Of a stretch of 64,000 nt of DNA, positions 10,375-22,105 are shown one piece after another (the stretch's first letter is position 1; each line of letters begins with the position of its first letter). A program made the translations under genes and the position numbers. Source of the stretch: Cristatella mucedo (taxonomy: Eukaryota; Bryozoa; Phylactolaemata; Cristatellidae); contig WPIO01000156.1 of the NCBI GenBank assembly GCA_009760855.2, positions 209,501 to 273,500 of the forward strand, given 5' to 3'. The notes under the pieces are model-generated. The model searched no databases. It was not told where the DNA came from and saw only the letters and a program-made list of their open reading frames with translations.

Positions 10375-10460
10375 TAATACTGATAACAATAACAATAATG
10401 CATTTTTGTAGTGCAGTCAGAGAACTCATTCTCTTTATGGGCACTGTACATGTGCTGTAA
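10375..10460 (-). mobile_element. LINE-A 3'-end stub
   Basis: On the plus strand aataataatgcatttttgta, then agagaactcattctcttta and gggcactgtaca. This is the reverse complement of the LINE-A 3' stem-loop with its (att)n tail. Confidence 0.65.
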
Positions 10461-11454
10461 AGGCAGCATGATCCTATAGTTAAGTCTTCTAGAACTTTCC
10501 ATGCCATGCCACGAAATGCCTGCAGATGTTACAGAACACCTGGCTTGTCTGGGTTAAGAGACTCAGCTTCCAATCACACCATTTCCCTAGTACCTCTACT
10601 GGCTCCACATTACACAGTGCAACAGGTCAGGTCACTTGTTTTTGCGCCCTGTCAATCTCAGGTTCTGGCCTACACACTGCGCATGAGACAGAAGACTCCT
10701 GCAGCTCCCCGATTTTGCATTTTTGCACATCATCAAAATGTTTTCCTTTGGCATAAGTGTCAATAAAGAGATGAGCTTCTCGTTAGAGAAAATAACATCT
10801 GTTAATATAATTGCTAGGGTTATTCACAGGTGTCACCAAGGTTATGCATTCCCTCAGCCCAGCATCGTCTGGTGGCCTGCTTTGGGTAGAATGAGGCGTT
10901 TGCTGGGAGCAGCTACTCGAGCGATAGAACTTTAGTAACAAGCAATTAACTACAACGGTAGACAGAAAACGATCACTCTATCCCTCACCTAATTGATCGA
11001 TCTATCACTCGGCCAACAACAAACCTGCCGGTACGGAAGAGTCAGCTCTGAAGTAAAGCGCCCTTACAGCACAGCCAGCACTTAGCGACGACCAACTTAG
11101 CACTCAGCTACAACCACTGTCTCATTGTGGTTATGATTTTCTCGACTAAATTGAATTCGAGTCGAAACCAGTCACTAGCGTTCGAATAGCGGTTCGTGAT
11201 CACAATAATAATAATAACATACTTGCACAGCGAACCCTCGGACAACTGAACCTCGCTGTAGGCACTTTACAGATGCAGTATAGAAAGCATTATCAAATGA
11301 CTGGTGGTAACGTCCGAAAGAAGCAGGCACATTGTAAGCACCTGCATGCTCACGAGAGACGAATAACACACGCCCGCCAAATGCTGTCACAAACTGGTGG
11401 TTTTAAATTCGTTTTTAACTACCGTCATGGCAGGGAAAGTTGCGACGTGCGTTG
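10461..11454. other. Unassigned, possible ancient LINE-A trace
   Basis: At about 10,510-10,690 there is a faint plus-strand resemblance to the LINE-A C-terminal region (tggcttgtctg, then caatcacaccattt). Otherwise no repeat or gene is recognised. Confidence 0.3.
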
Positions 11455-12060
11455 ATAGTGAGTTCCAGGCTTTTCGAGCGTAGGAATTAAGGGCATGGTC
11501 TCCAGTGGTTTTGAGGTTCGTACGAGAAATGGATAAAACAATTTAGTCGAACGTTGTACGATTCTTCACCTGACAGGGGAGCAGTTCTGATGGGTCGGCT
11601 GGGGCAAGAGAATGAAGGGACCTCCCTAACCGAACAAGAACTCCCTAACAGAACCTTGCAGAACCTTGAAGTCGATAGGCTTCTTTATTTGGAGCCAGTG
11701 CAGGTCGGAAAAAAGTGGTCCGATGTAACAATTGCGAAGCTCCCGACAGACGAGCCTATCTGCGGAGTTTTGCACCAACTGAAAGCGCCTGATTGAGCGT
11801 CGCGGGAGATGGGCAAGGATTGAGTTTCAGTAGGTCAGAATGTCACAAATGTATGGACAACTTTCGATGTAGTATCCCTGTCTTAGCAAGCCCAAATTTT
11901 AGCAATGTTTTCTGGTTTAAATTGGGAAGAATTGACTACGCACTTGATGTGGTCGTCTAATGAAAGGTCACTTCGGAACTAGAAAGACAGATTAAGTGCA
12001 AATTCGACTGGAGATGCGCTGGCGGAGCCGATTTTGAGGATTAGGTTTTCAAATTTTCTA
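11455..12060 (-). mobile_element. LINE-A fragment (RT C-terminal half)
   Basis: The plus strand reads as the reverse of LINE-A: gttccaggcttttcgagcgt, ggtctccagtggttttgagg, then ccagtgcaggtcggaa and gtggtcgtctaatgaaaggt. It has diverged well past any function and lacks the 3' tail. Confidence 0.75.
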
Positions 12061-13929
12061 CACATGTTTTACTGGAAGAGGTATTGCTTATTTCCATTTT
12101 AGCAAAAACTAAGAAGCCATTCTCACGCGCAATGGCCGGCGACAGTTGATTCCGAACAACGACGACGTTACTTCGCTAATAACGCACGTTACAAATTTAG
12201 TCCAGGCTAAAGATTAACACATCAAAAGCTTTGAACCTTGACCAGAGCTCATGTTCGGACAAGCACCAACGCACGCGGCGACTCAAAACTGCAATCGACC
12301 AAAACAAATGATTAATACGTTGCGCCGCCCTCGCTCACCGGCACGATGAAGCAGCGAGAACGTGAGGCCGGCCTCACTGTCAGCTCTTCGGCCGCGCAGG
12401 TTCGTCTGCTGCAGTGGCACGTGATCTTGGAGGTTGCTATTAAGTCCGGCAGCAGATTCGTAAACAACTTCCCGCTGTTGGGACATGCGAAAGGGTCTCT
12501 GAGATTAAGGACGCATTCAGACTCTGTTAAGACTACGAGCAAAGCGACCACCACGGGCCGAATAGCCCGGCAGGCAAACCGCCGGAAGCAAGAACGACGC
12601 AAGCCAATTTCCGGTCGCGCGGCACACCTCTCGCTCGCTCGTTTGCTGTACTCTATATTCTATATACTCTATATACTATATCTGTATACTCTATGCTATA
12701 CTCATTTTACGGTGGAAATTGTAAGCGTCTGCTCGAAACTGAAGGATAATCTTCTCGCAGTAGCAGAACAATATGGAGTTAACGACTATACTGGCAATTT
12801 AAGCATTTCGCCAGTATTTATCGTCGTAGTAGTTGTGGTTGTAGCGGGTTTCAGCCGGTCGGAATTTCAAGTAATCTCGCCGTTAAAACTTGCTGATTGA
12901 ATTTGCACGTAGCGATATCGCAAAACCACTTATAAGGCCGGGTTAAATAATTCTCCCAACGCACGTGGTGGCTTGGTAGAGTCCGTTTATGGGCAATCGG
13001 CGTTCGTTTGGCGTATCGCTGACGAAGATCGGTGGTAACCGTAAGCCGTTGGGCGATAATAAAGCACACAAAAAAGAAAACGAGAAGAAAAACAGCAACA
13101 AGGTAATACCTTAATTAAAAATTTTCTCCGGCGGACTCTTACTGCGCCGCTGAGAACGTCGCCGAAACGCCGGTATTAAGGGCCATCGCTTGTGGCCTCG
13201 TGGGTTCACTGAGCAGTCTCCGAGATCGTAAGGTTAGCAGATCGTTCCACCTCGCCTAAGTGACGCCAGGAAAGCAATAACGAATATTATCGACACCGGC
13301 ATTGGGCAATTCAGGATTGCCTGCTGTATAACGTATACCCACCGTGGCTTAACGTACGTGAATTGGTCATCTTATGGCCCTTCAATGTCCCCTTACGAAT
13401 GGGCTACTGATTTCTAGCCTTCGATTTAGGCGACTTCCCTTTCATGTTGGAATACTGCTTGGCTGTTGGATGTGCATTTATGTCCGGATCAGTCGGCAAG
13501 GAAAAATTAGCTTATGCTACGAGAAAGTTGCATTAGAGAAAAAGCGCTAATCTCATCTCATGCATTAAACGACCCTGGCTATGCTGGCTAGCGGCGGCCG
13601 TTTGCCAAACTACGACGTGTAGTTTAATTTGTTGGTGCGTCGTTCCTGCATCTGGAGAGTTCCGATTGGCGTTTCCGAGTGGCGTTTATCGCGCTCCTTC
13701 CACGACCAGGGACGCGAAGTGCGAGCGCCTTAGCTCTAGGGACTATGACCCAGAGACGAGCAGCATATCAGCGACATGCCAAATTGTAGCGCCCACGAAA
13801 CGCATATAAAGGCCCTTTTAAGCCTTCTTATCCAACGGCCCAGTCGTCGCATCCCGGGAAAACGAAGCTCTAGCTGATTTCTTCCCAGAAGGCGCAGATT
13901 GTGTGCACACAGATCGACATGGCTGGGCT

Positions 13930-13930
<1 letters not shown>
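12061..13930. other. Unassigned, no firm gene
   Basis: A 184-codon plus-strand frame at 12,346-12,900 ends in runs of Ile/Tyr/Leu and Val from ctatata and gtagtt repeats and is unlikely to be coding. On the minus strand 12,600-12,312 is an open segment with a hydrophobic run VVVALLVVL, a CHCSRRTC motif and a fair donor CCG|gtgagc, but no ATG in frame. Short ctatata tandem repeats lie at 12,650-12,705. No repeat family recognised. Confidence 0.3.

Positions 13931-13985
<55 letters not shown>
13931..13985. repeat. (GA)n microsatellite
   Basis: A 55-bp uninterrupted ga run. Confidence 0.95.
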
Positions 13986-13986
<1 letters not shown>

Positions 13987-14347
13987 AGCGAGCGTTCCGT
14001 CGTTTAGCGAAAAATAAGGACGACGACAGTCGTTCTTATTGTCTAGGTTTTAGTATGAACTTGACTGGTCGTTAGTACTGTTCCCACCTCAATGTTCCCC
14101 AACTCAATCGTCGCCCGGGAATAATGTAAGACTACTGTGGTATTGTGGCTTAGGAGTTTTATTCGTTCGGTGCTGGAGCTCGTAACTCAAATCGCTCGTA
14201 CGTTAAATCAATTTTTTCCCCATTGAAATGAATTGAAACGCCATTGATCCGTTCAGGGCCTCAAAAAAGCACTGTTATTTTTGTCACATGTTTTTAAATT
14301 AAAAAATGGACTTTTAAACAACGAATATTGTTTTATGTAATTCGATA

Positions 14348-14490
14348 TAATATAATTCATTTGTATAGCGCCCCAAGAGAACTTAGTCTCTATTCAGGCG
14401 CTTCACATATGCCTCCGGGCTCGAGCCCACGACCTCAGCCAGACCGTGGTCGTGGGCGAGCACCTTAACCGCTGGACCAGGCTTAACCGC
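14348..14490 (-). mobile_element. SINE1
   Basis: On the plus strand the element is reversed: aattcatttgtatagcgccc, caagagaacttagtctctat, tcaggcgcttcacatatgcc, then gggctcgagcccacgacctc and cttaaccgctggaccagg. The head, B box and LINE-A-like tail are complete. A short duplication of the A-box end (cttaaccgct) follows. Confidence 0.85.
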
Positions 14491-15165
14491 TTAACCTGGA
14501 CCGCTGTTTTAAAAACAAAACAATAGAATGTCTTCCAATAAACGGGTTTTATTAATCCTAATGTACCGGAGTAACTACGAGATAAGACGACTTGAAGATG
14601 CTAATAAAGTTAGAGAAGAAAGGCTTAAATTACCATCTGAATCTCATTTGCCGATTTTTGCCCTTTTTGCCGGGCTTTCCTCACTTTCAGTTTATTGACG
14701 GGGCCTTTACGTGGACGCGCCAAATGTTATCAGTTATGCGATGAACTCTCACACGATGATATTGCCTAAATAGACTACAGTACGTACTTAGCTGTTCCTG
14801 CCGTAGTCGGACTTAACACCGCAGTCTTGCGATCTTGTGCGTCCAAGCACCACGATAGCTCTCTCGAGTCTGTGTGGAAGCGAACCAACAGGCCTGCGCT
14901 TGGTGTCACACCCGGGTCGTAAGGCAGTGTCTTGCAATGGAACGCCGTTCGCTGCCCTACCCTTATTGGTCTGAGCAACCACGCGGAGTGTGACATTCGC
15001 TGCGGCAACTAGCGTTGGAGTATCTGAAGTTGGCTCATAACCCCCATTTAGCTAGCAAATCAAAGCAAAAAATCGGCCTAGAGACAGCTCGTATCTCGAA
15101 GCACTAGTATGTCGGGACACTCGTAAGCCGAGGTATTACAGTACTTGGCACTAAATAAAATTGAT
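14491..15165. other. Unassigned
   Basis: No repeat family or exon recognised. A 77-codon minus-strand frame at 14,775-15,008 has no support. Confidence 0.35.
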
Positions 15166-15169
15166 AATT

Positions 15170-16085
15170 GAAATTAGGCAGGCTTGACTGTGGAGCTCAT
15201 GTGGTCGTCTAATGAAAGGTCGCTTCGGAACATGACACCTAGATTTCGTGCACATTCAACAGGAGATATACTGGCAGAGCCGATTTTGAGCGTTAACCTT
15301 TCAATTGCTGAATCATACTTGGTTTGCCTATGACTAGTAAGTTGGTTATACCATCATTCAATTTAAGAAAGTTTGCTACCATCAACACGTGCAGCAAGGG
15401 AGTTAAGAGAATTCGACGTGCTGGAAGGGTGGGAGGGATCGAAGCAAAGGTACAACAAAGTGTCGTCCACAAAGAAGCGAAAGCCTAGATTGTTCTTGGC
15501 AATCACATCGGCAAGGAAGAGAGTATAAACCGTGAAAAGAACCGGACCTAGCACCGAGCCCTGAAGTACCCCATCTTTCAGAGGTGCTTCGGTTGATCGT
15601 TGTCCATTCACATCAATACTCTGAAGTCTCCCACTGAGATAGGACCTGAACCATTGCATTGCAATACAGTGCCAGAGATGCCCAGGCGAGATTAGAGGTG
15701 CTCAAAAAAATACTTGGTGGTTCCTTACTAGGTCGTCCGACATCCGACGCATTTCTGACTGTGTGAACTTATTAGCTCTAAAAGCAGACTGGAACTTACT
15801 GGTAAGGCTTGAAGTTTTAATATGTGAGTTCAGCTGGTCTGCCACGACCCGTTCCAGCGTCTTTGAAAGGAACGGTAGAAGGGAAACTAGGCGGAAGAGG
15901 CTCAAGTTCTCTTGGTCTGGTGTTGCTTTCTTGCTTTTTTGTTGCTTTCTAGAGTTCTTTCTTCTAGATCTTTATTTCTTGAGTTCTTTCTTCTTTTGGT
16001 CTGGTGTTGCTTTCTTAAGCAGTGGCCTGACTACAGCCTTTTTGAAAGGTGCTGGGACATGACCTGAGGCTAATGACCTATTTAT
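15170..16085 (-). mobile_element. LINE-A, truncated RT
   Basis: The minus strand encodes QWFRSYLSGRLQSIDVNGQR, VLGPVLFTVYTLFLADVIAK and FFVDDTLLYLC (family FYADDTQLYLC). The upstream RT segment SKTLERVVADQLNSHI lies at 15,702-15,905. Stops and frameshifts separate the pieces, and the 3' end is missing. A partly duplicated ttggtctggtgttgctttct lies at about 15,914 and 15,997. Confidence 0.88.
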
Positions 16086-16184
16086 GATGATTAGATTAGC
16101 GGGTTAAAGGTCGTTTGGATGCGGCGCACGACCGCCGTGAGGTCACGACGCTAGGTCAAACGATGAAGCCGCTGGAGTAGCTTA

Positions 16185-16400
16185 AATCAAGGTCTGCGTG
16201 GTCAGCGTAAGCGAATGATCGACGACTATTCCGCTACGATTTCTGATGCATACATGTCGGCACGAGCTCGCAGCCGCGAGCTCGACGCTGTTGGTCAGTT
16301 GTAATGCCAATGAGAAAACTTGAGAGTATGGCTCGTCTGGCGGATTGTAACAACCCAAGAGAATGTTAGCGGCTCCTGTTGTAGTGCATGACCACGAGGA
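16185..16400 (-). mobile_element. LINE endonuclease-domain remnant
   Basis: The minus strand shows NILLGCYNPPDEPYSQVFS, like the Y-x-P-P motif of the APE endonuclease of non-LTR elements, followed by a hydrophobic helix. Its position on the 5' side of the minus-strand RT at 15.2-16.1 kb fits the EN-RT order of LINE ORF2, so both may come from one copy. Confidence 0.45.
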
Positions 16401-16952
16401 GCAAGACACCGTAGTTTTAGTTTAATCGCTACTCAGATGCCATCTGACTCATCCGGAAGTCAGTCGCTGTTTGAGCATAGAATGAGACAGTTGTTCGCTA
16501 GGGCACTGTACTCGAGCGCATGCGCCACTCTTGGGCCACGGAATTAGCTTCTCTGCGCTTGCAGCTCGGACTTGCTGGAGCCAGGTGAGGGTGCTCTTGA
16601 CTGCTGCCACGTTCTAACGCCTTCAGCGCCTTAAGACGTAAATGCACCGACGACTAGTTAACCGCATTTCATGGAGGCACCATCTATATTTGTAACGCGT
16701 CGGCGAGGACTTGTACCCGTGTACTTTGCACCCGTAACCGCGACCAAAAATCTACCGGAACTCACAGCGAGAAAAACGTCCAGAACTCACAGTGAGAAGA
16801 AGAGTCAGTCGCTCAGGCCGCCCTATAGCCAAAGTTCCAGCGAGCCATCGCCGCAGCTATGAGTGAGTTCAGGGAGGAGCTGACGGTGGACGCTTGATGA
16901 TTTCAATTCATCACGGCATCTGACTCTCAGACTGGTGCACTAGGGTTTTAAG

Positions 16953-16953
<1 letters not shown>
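16401..16953. other. Unassigned
   Basis: Nothing recognised. A 63-codon plus-strand frame (16,671-16,862) contains a small internal duplication (ccggaactcacag / ccagaactcacag). Confidence 0.35.
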
Positions 16954-16987
<34 letters not shown>

Positions 16988-17080
16988 GTGGTTTATGGTT
17001 ATATACCATAGTATATAGTATATAGCATATAGTATATAGCATATCGTATATATAATATCGTATATAGCATATATAGCATA
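16954..17080. repeat. (AT)n and TATAGCATA tandem repeats
   Basis: About 31 bp of pure (at)n, then degenerate tandem copies of a tatagcatatagtata unit to 17,080. Confidence 0.85.
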
Positions 17081-17094
17081 GAGCGGCACATAGG

Positions 17095-17420
17095 GGCGCA
17101 GCATGCAGCGGCTATCACCACCGCTTGCAGCGGGGGGGGGGGGACTGCGATATTTGGGTCGTTCCCCATAATAGACGTAAGTAGCTTAAGTGTGGAGACG
17201 TGTTTCCTCCGCAAGAGTGCTTGAGTTGGCGTGTGTGGGGTATTCCTTCCGAACTGGTAGGAACGGAGTCCTAGTTCTCCGGTTAGGGTTTATGCTCCGG
17301 TTCGGGCTCTGTCTATTTGGGTCGTTCGTCACTTGACGTAAGCAGCCTCAGTGTGGAGAAGTATAGCCGTAAAGGCTCTTTTGTCGCTATACAAAAGAGG
17401 CTGTTAAATCAGCTAGCACA
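17095..17420. mobile_element. Broken SINE2 pieces around a tandem duplication
   Basis: SINE2 sequence in reverse at 17,105-17,131 (ggctatcaccaccgcttgca) and a forward SINE2 3' hairpin at about 17,365-17,415 (ggctcttttgtcgctataca, then aaagaggctgtt). Between them about 50 bp is duplicated: tatttgggtcgttc begins at 17,151 and again at about 17,313, each followed by gacgtaag and agtgtggag. A G-run lies at 17,131-17,142. Confidence 0.6.
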
Positions 17421-17439
17421 CCAATGATACGTATATATT

Positions 17440-19590
17440 TCTTCCCCGGCTCAGCTATCCAACCTAATGTCTCCGCTGTCGGAGGAGGACGTTACCTCCC
17501 GCCTTCAGTGAGCCTGCAACACGTCTCCGGGAGCTGACCGTCTGGAATATCGCCACTTACGCCTCGTCGACCCGGGTTGCGCGCTCATTGCTTGCATCCT
17601 GAACGGCTGCCTCCACTTCGGGGACGTGATTCCTCGTGGAAAACGGGTTTCATTATCCTTATTATTATTATTATTATTATTATCATTATTCACTATCCTT
17701 ATCCACAAGAAGGGCGACCCAAGCGTGCCTGGTAACTTCCGTCCCATCACGCTCTTGCCCACTCTTTACAAGCAGCTCTCGGGCAGCCTGGCCACTAGGC
17801 TGTGCCAGTTGGCTGGCGGCCGTGGGCTGCTGTCGCCGTTGATGTTTCCTACTACTGCCGGCGTCCGGCAAGGCGACCCTCTATCACCGATCCTCTTTGA
17901 TCTGGCGACGAAATCAGTTGTCAGACTCACTGCTAACAAACACGAATACTGCTTCCAGCATGGCGGAACCTCCCTGTCTGTCTGAACCTTGGAAGATGAC
18001 CTCGCCCGGTTTTCGGACACGTCTTCTGGTCTTCAGGCCCTCGTGTCCGTAGTTGAACAGGCTATGTCGACGCTGGGCACGCAGTTCTGTCCAGCGAAGT
18101 GACGTGTCGTCACCCAAAAGTGTGCGGAGGCCGCGCCACTCAATCGCCCTACATAACAGGCGGATTTCGGAGACCAAGCCAGTGGCCTACCTTGGAGCCC
18201 CGCAGGGTCTCGGGCAGCCTAGGGCTGTAATAGAGCAGGCCTACTCTTTCTTTGCAAAGGAAATTAACCTACTTTAAGCAAGCCTTCTCGCCCCTTGGCA
18301 AAAGCTTGACGCCTTTCGGACACTCTTCCTGCCACGGCTCGACTACCTTTGTGGGGCACAGCTTGTGCCTAAGGCCGCTCTGCAACCAGCCAAAATGCTC
18401 TGATAGAGTTATGTCGCTTCGCGTGCGGTCTGCCAAACTTTGCATCTGTGCATTTCCCGTTTACGCCTTGCTTTGTGGGCGGGCTTGGCTTGATCCTCTT
18501 CGGCACGAACACCTCCATCCTACGAGCTTCGCATGCTGTGCTTGCCCGATGCGTGCACCCGTCCAGTCGCCCGTCACAGACTCGAACGGGCAGTTACCAG
18601 CCTGAATGGCACGCCATCGTCCGATGAGGAGCGTTCGCGATACCTGAGCCCAGCAGCCTTCGGCCCTGGCAACAGTGTTGGCACGATTTTGCTGTGGTCG
18701 GACGTGCGTAAGTGCCTCAAGCGGCTCTCCTGTCGCCTCTCGCTGACCGGCCTCAAGTTCTGGCTGTATCCACCGACCCTGACGGCACCGAGCACTGGAT
18801 CTGCCACGAGTGGTCACCACGAAGCTGCGAGAGTTCGCCAGGCTCGTGGAAGGCCGTGATTGGGTAGCCCAGCCTGCATAGGGCAGGGTCAGCCGCTGCC
18901 TAGCCACGAACAGATTCGCCTCCCACAGTCTCTTCGTAACCACGGGTCTTGGTCTGCCGTTCCGGGCTTGGCGGTTCGTGCACCGAGCGCGCCTGGACGT
19001 GCTGCCAGTGGCTGCTGCCAGGAGTTGGGCATACCCTGGGACGGTTACAAGCTACCACCTATGCCGCATGGAGGCAGAGACCGTTTGCCACGTGCCGAGC
19101 CACTACCGGCCGATGCTGCACGCAATTACGTACCGACACAACCTGGGCCGCCTGATCGGAGCTCTTCCGTCACCGTGCTTAACTGCATGTCGTCAGGCCG
19201 TGCCCTCCTGCTTAACGGTGGTCTGGCTCTCAAGCCGGACCTGGTCACTGACAACGGCACTGATCTAATAATTGTGGGTGTGATGGTGCCATTTGATGGC
19301 AGAAAAGACGCTCTGATTGTAGCGGCCCGGAACAAGACCGATAAATATGCAGCCATTGCCCGGTCTTTCCTGACCACTGGCTACCGGTCGGCAGTGGTGT
19401 GGCCCTTCGTGGTCGGGGCTCTTGGAGCCTGGTGGCCAAACAATGAAGCTTGCCCGTCCGAACTTTGCACCGCACGCTCGGAAAGGACGGCATTAAGGCG
19501 GCACTGCATCTCCGAGGCCATACCGGCTCGGAAGCCGTGTGGTTCCTGTTCCTGAACCGGGATGCCCAGGTAGCACTCTCGACCCCGGCA
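17440..19590 (+). mobile_element. R2-like LINE with C-terminal endonuclease, decayed
   Basis: Recognisable pieces in order: LSEEDVTSRLQ, stop, ACNTSPGADRLEYRHLRLVD; LIHKKGDPSVPGNFRPITLL; TAGVRQGDPLSPILFDLATK; a broken catalytic box (LEDDLARFSD); thumb-region pieces (LFLPRLDYLCG); a partial zinc-knuckle region (CRMEAETVCHVPSHYRP); and the endonuclease LKPDLVTDNGTDLIIVGV with the downstream TDKYAAIARSFLTTGYRSAV. An RT followed by a PD-(D/E)xK endonuclease is the layout of R2/NeSL-type elements, which usually insert at fixed sites. There are several stops and frameshifts, and the RT core between LLSPLMFP and TAGVRQG is deleted. No rRNA flank is visible. Confidence 0.85.
17654..17702. repeat. (TTA)n tract flanked by 9-bp direct repeats
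   Basis: tatccttat occurs at 17,654-17,662 and 17,694-17,702 with (tta)n between them. It sits inside the R2-like RT exactly where WKT-F-TILIHKKGD would be continuous if one copy plus the tract were removed. This looks like insertion of little more than an (ATT)n LINE tail with its target-site duplication. Confidence 0.65.
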
Positions 19591-19624
19591 GGACATAGCA
19601 ACGCCGGCTAGTGTATATAAACTA

Positions 19625-19839
19625 GCATTTCTTCTGGTGTACAGCGACCCACATAGAAATTCAGACATGGGTAGAGTATCTCTGCTTGTTTTGCTCAATT
19701 TTTCGGCAGCTTTTGATACTATCGATCACCAATTCCTTATTGAACGCCTTTCATCTCGCCTGGGCATCGCTGGCACTGCACTACAATAGTTCAGGTCCCA
19801 TCTCAGTGGGAGACTGCAGAGTATTAATGTGTATTGACA
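19625..19839 (+). mobile_element. LINE-A, 5' part, interrupted
   Basis: RT residues VSLLVLLNFSAAFDTIDHQF and IERLSSRLGIAGTAL, then a stop and FRSHLSGRLQSI on the plus strand. The match stops at about 19,839 and resumes at about 20,925 after a LINE-B insertion. Confidence 0.85.
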
Positions 19840-20907
19840 AAGATGTATGTAATGTAATGTAATGTAATGTATCTCCGTCAGTAACTCCACAAAGTCATTA
19901 AGACCATGTGGGTGTTACGCAGGAGAGTTTTGTATAGCTCACTCACAGCCTAAGCGGCTTTCGGTACGCATTCGGTAGCCAACAGACTTCGTCTCACGCA
20001 ACAAAGAGAAAGTGGGAAGCATAGCAGAGTTAAGAGAGCAGTTGAGGTAGTGAGTAGCATGGAAGTAGCAGTTCAGGACCACTGAAAAGGATGTGCCATA
20101 GTCGGCAGTTGGAGAGTAGATGTCGTTGAGTAAGAATTGTGGAAGCGAGTTCCATAGTCTAGGACCTGCAGAGCTAAAGCTTCTGTCGCCAACTGTCTTT
20201 AAGCGGAGGAATGGGACAGCTAATTTATTGTCCACACAGGACCTGAGGGCGCGAACAGGCTGAAACTGATGCAGTAGTTCAGCTAGGTACGAAGGAGCCA
20301 AGCCGTGGCGGGCCTTGTGGGTCAGCGTAAGAACTTTGCTCTGTATCCTTTGCTCAACCGGCAACCATCCTAGCTCTTTCAGCAGAGGTGACACGTGCTC
20401 AAACCGCTGAGACTTGAAGACCAGCCTTGCAGCCATATTCATAGTCCGCTGTAGTGGCATAATAGCTTTCTTTGGTAGCCCAGCCAAAAGGGAATTACAA
20501 TAATCAAGCCGAGACAGAACTAAAGAGCTAGTTAAATTTTTAACAAGCCACTGCGGGAGACAGCTTCTAATCTTGGATAGGGATCGGATGTGATGGCTAG
20601 CTGTAGAGGCAGTCTTCTGAATGAAGCTTTTGAAATTGAGGCAGCTGTCGAACACGACACCAAGATTACGAGCACGTGGTGAAGGTCGCACAATAGCATC
20701 ACCTGTTAGAACAGCAAAGCCTTTTAATCCAGCCACACGCTTAGGGTGTCCTATGAGAAGCAGTTCGGTTTTATCGTCATTTAATTTCAGGAAGTTTTCC
20801 GACATCGAGGATCAAATATCAGCAAGGCAAGCATTCAGTTTCTCAGTTGCTGCAGCAGATTCCGACGGTTTAAATGACAAATACAACTGAGTATCGTCAG
20901 CATAGAA
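19840..20907 (-). mobile_element. LINE-B nested in LINE-A (best LINE-B copy)
   Basis: The minus strand gives a 288-codon open frame (19,939-20,805) starting at MSENFLKLNDDKTELLLIGH, with ARNLGVVFDSCLNFKSF, LVLSRLDYCNSLLAGLP and RLWNSLPQFL. This is the C-terminal half of a CR1/L2-type RT. The 5' end is truncated at the FYADDTQL motif (about 20,905). The 3' end has the family tail ggagatac followed by (attac)n repeats, seen at 19,845-19,872. It is the most intact LINE-B in the window. Confidence 0.9.
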
Positions 20908-22105
20908 GTGATATCCTATTCCATGGGCCTTAATCACTCATCCGAGGTGCCTCTAAAATATGGGGTACCTCGGGGCTCCTTGCTAGGTCCGGTTCTTTTC
21001 GTGGTTTATACTCTGCCTCTTGCCGATGCGATTGCCAAGTACAATCTAGGCTTTCACTTCTATGCGGATGACACTCAGTTGTACATTTGCTTTGATCCCT
21101 CCCAGCCCTCGAGCACGCCGAATACTCCCAACTCTTTTGCTGCATGCACGGATTGATGACATCCGCACATGGATGGCAGCCAATTTTCTTAAATTAGATG
21201 ATAGTAAAAACAACTTACTAGTTCCGCTCAGCCAGCATAACTCCCGTTGAATCTGCAAGAAATGTAGGTGTCATGTTTCAAAGTGACCTTTCGTTAGACG
21301 ACCATATCGTCTCCACAATCAAGTCTGCCTTCTTTCTGCTACGTATAGTTGCTAACATTCGGGTTTGCTTAGACAGGGATACCACATCTAAGTTGGTCCA
21401 TGTATTGGTGACATCGTGCAGTGACTTCTGTAACTCACTGCTTGCTGGTCTACCATCATGTACAATCAGGCGCTTACAGCTGGTGCAAAACCCTGCAGCT
21501 AGGCTTGTCTATCGTGAGCGTCCAAGTTACCACATCACACCACTTTTCGCCGACTTGCACTGGCTACCAGTCAAACAATGGATCGTCTTAAAGGTTTTGT
21601 CACTCACCTGTAGGTCCTTTCATTCTTTGGCTCCCGCATACCTATCAGATCTACTCCCCCACCAGGCCAAGCATAGTACCACCGGCTTCTCGGAATTTAA
21701 TTGTTTACCTATACCTCGTACGAATTTCAAATTCGTTGGAGACCGTGCCTTCAGTTCGTATGCTCCCAAAGCCTGGAACTCACTCCCGACTTTCGTCACA
21801 ACATCCCCTGACTTGACAACATTTAAAAAGAAATTAAAAGCGCACCTATTTATGCGGGCATTTAGTATGTCCCTGTGATACGTCCTTTATTTGCTCATGC
21901 GTCCTGACACTGTTCCATGCTGCCACTAACCACATTTGCATGCTGACCCGTGCATGTCACCCCTAACCATATTATTCATGTTGTTTATCAAATGTGATAC
22001 CGATCACCATTCGATCGTGTTTCCTTTGCAGCAAATGTAAAGTGCCTAGAAAGAGAATGAGTTCTCTGAGGGCGCTTTATTAATTGTATTATCATTATTA
22101 TTAAA
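20908..22105 (+). mobile_element. LINE-A, 3' part after the nested LINE-B
   Basis: Resumes with EVPLKYGVPRGSLLGPVLF and FYADDTQLYICFDPSQPSS, a frameshift, then FQSDLSLDDHI, CNSLLAGLP, RLQLVQNPAARLVYRERPSY and APKAWNSLP in a 201-codon frame to 21,878. The 3' UTR ends with aagtgcctagaaagagaatg, agttctctgagggcgcttta and an (att)n tail at about 22,090. Confidence 0.92.

Noticed and set aside
12312-12602. Possible extracellular domain like TGF-beta receptors (CHCSRRTC ... RCF)
   Set aside because: The Cys spacing is only partly right, the frame has no ATG, and no kinase or neighbouring exon was seen.
12346-12900. 184-codon plus-strand frame
   Set aside because: Ends in translated tandem ctatata and gtagtt repeats; no domain, no splice context.
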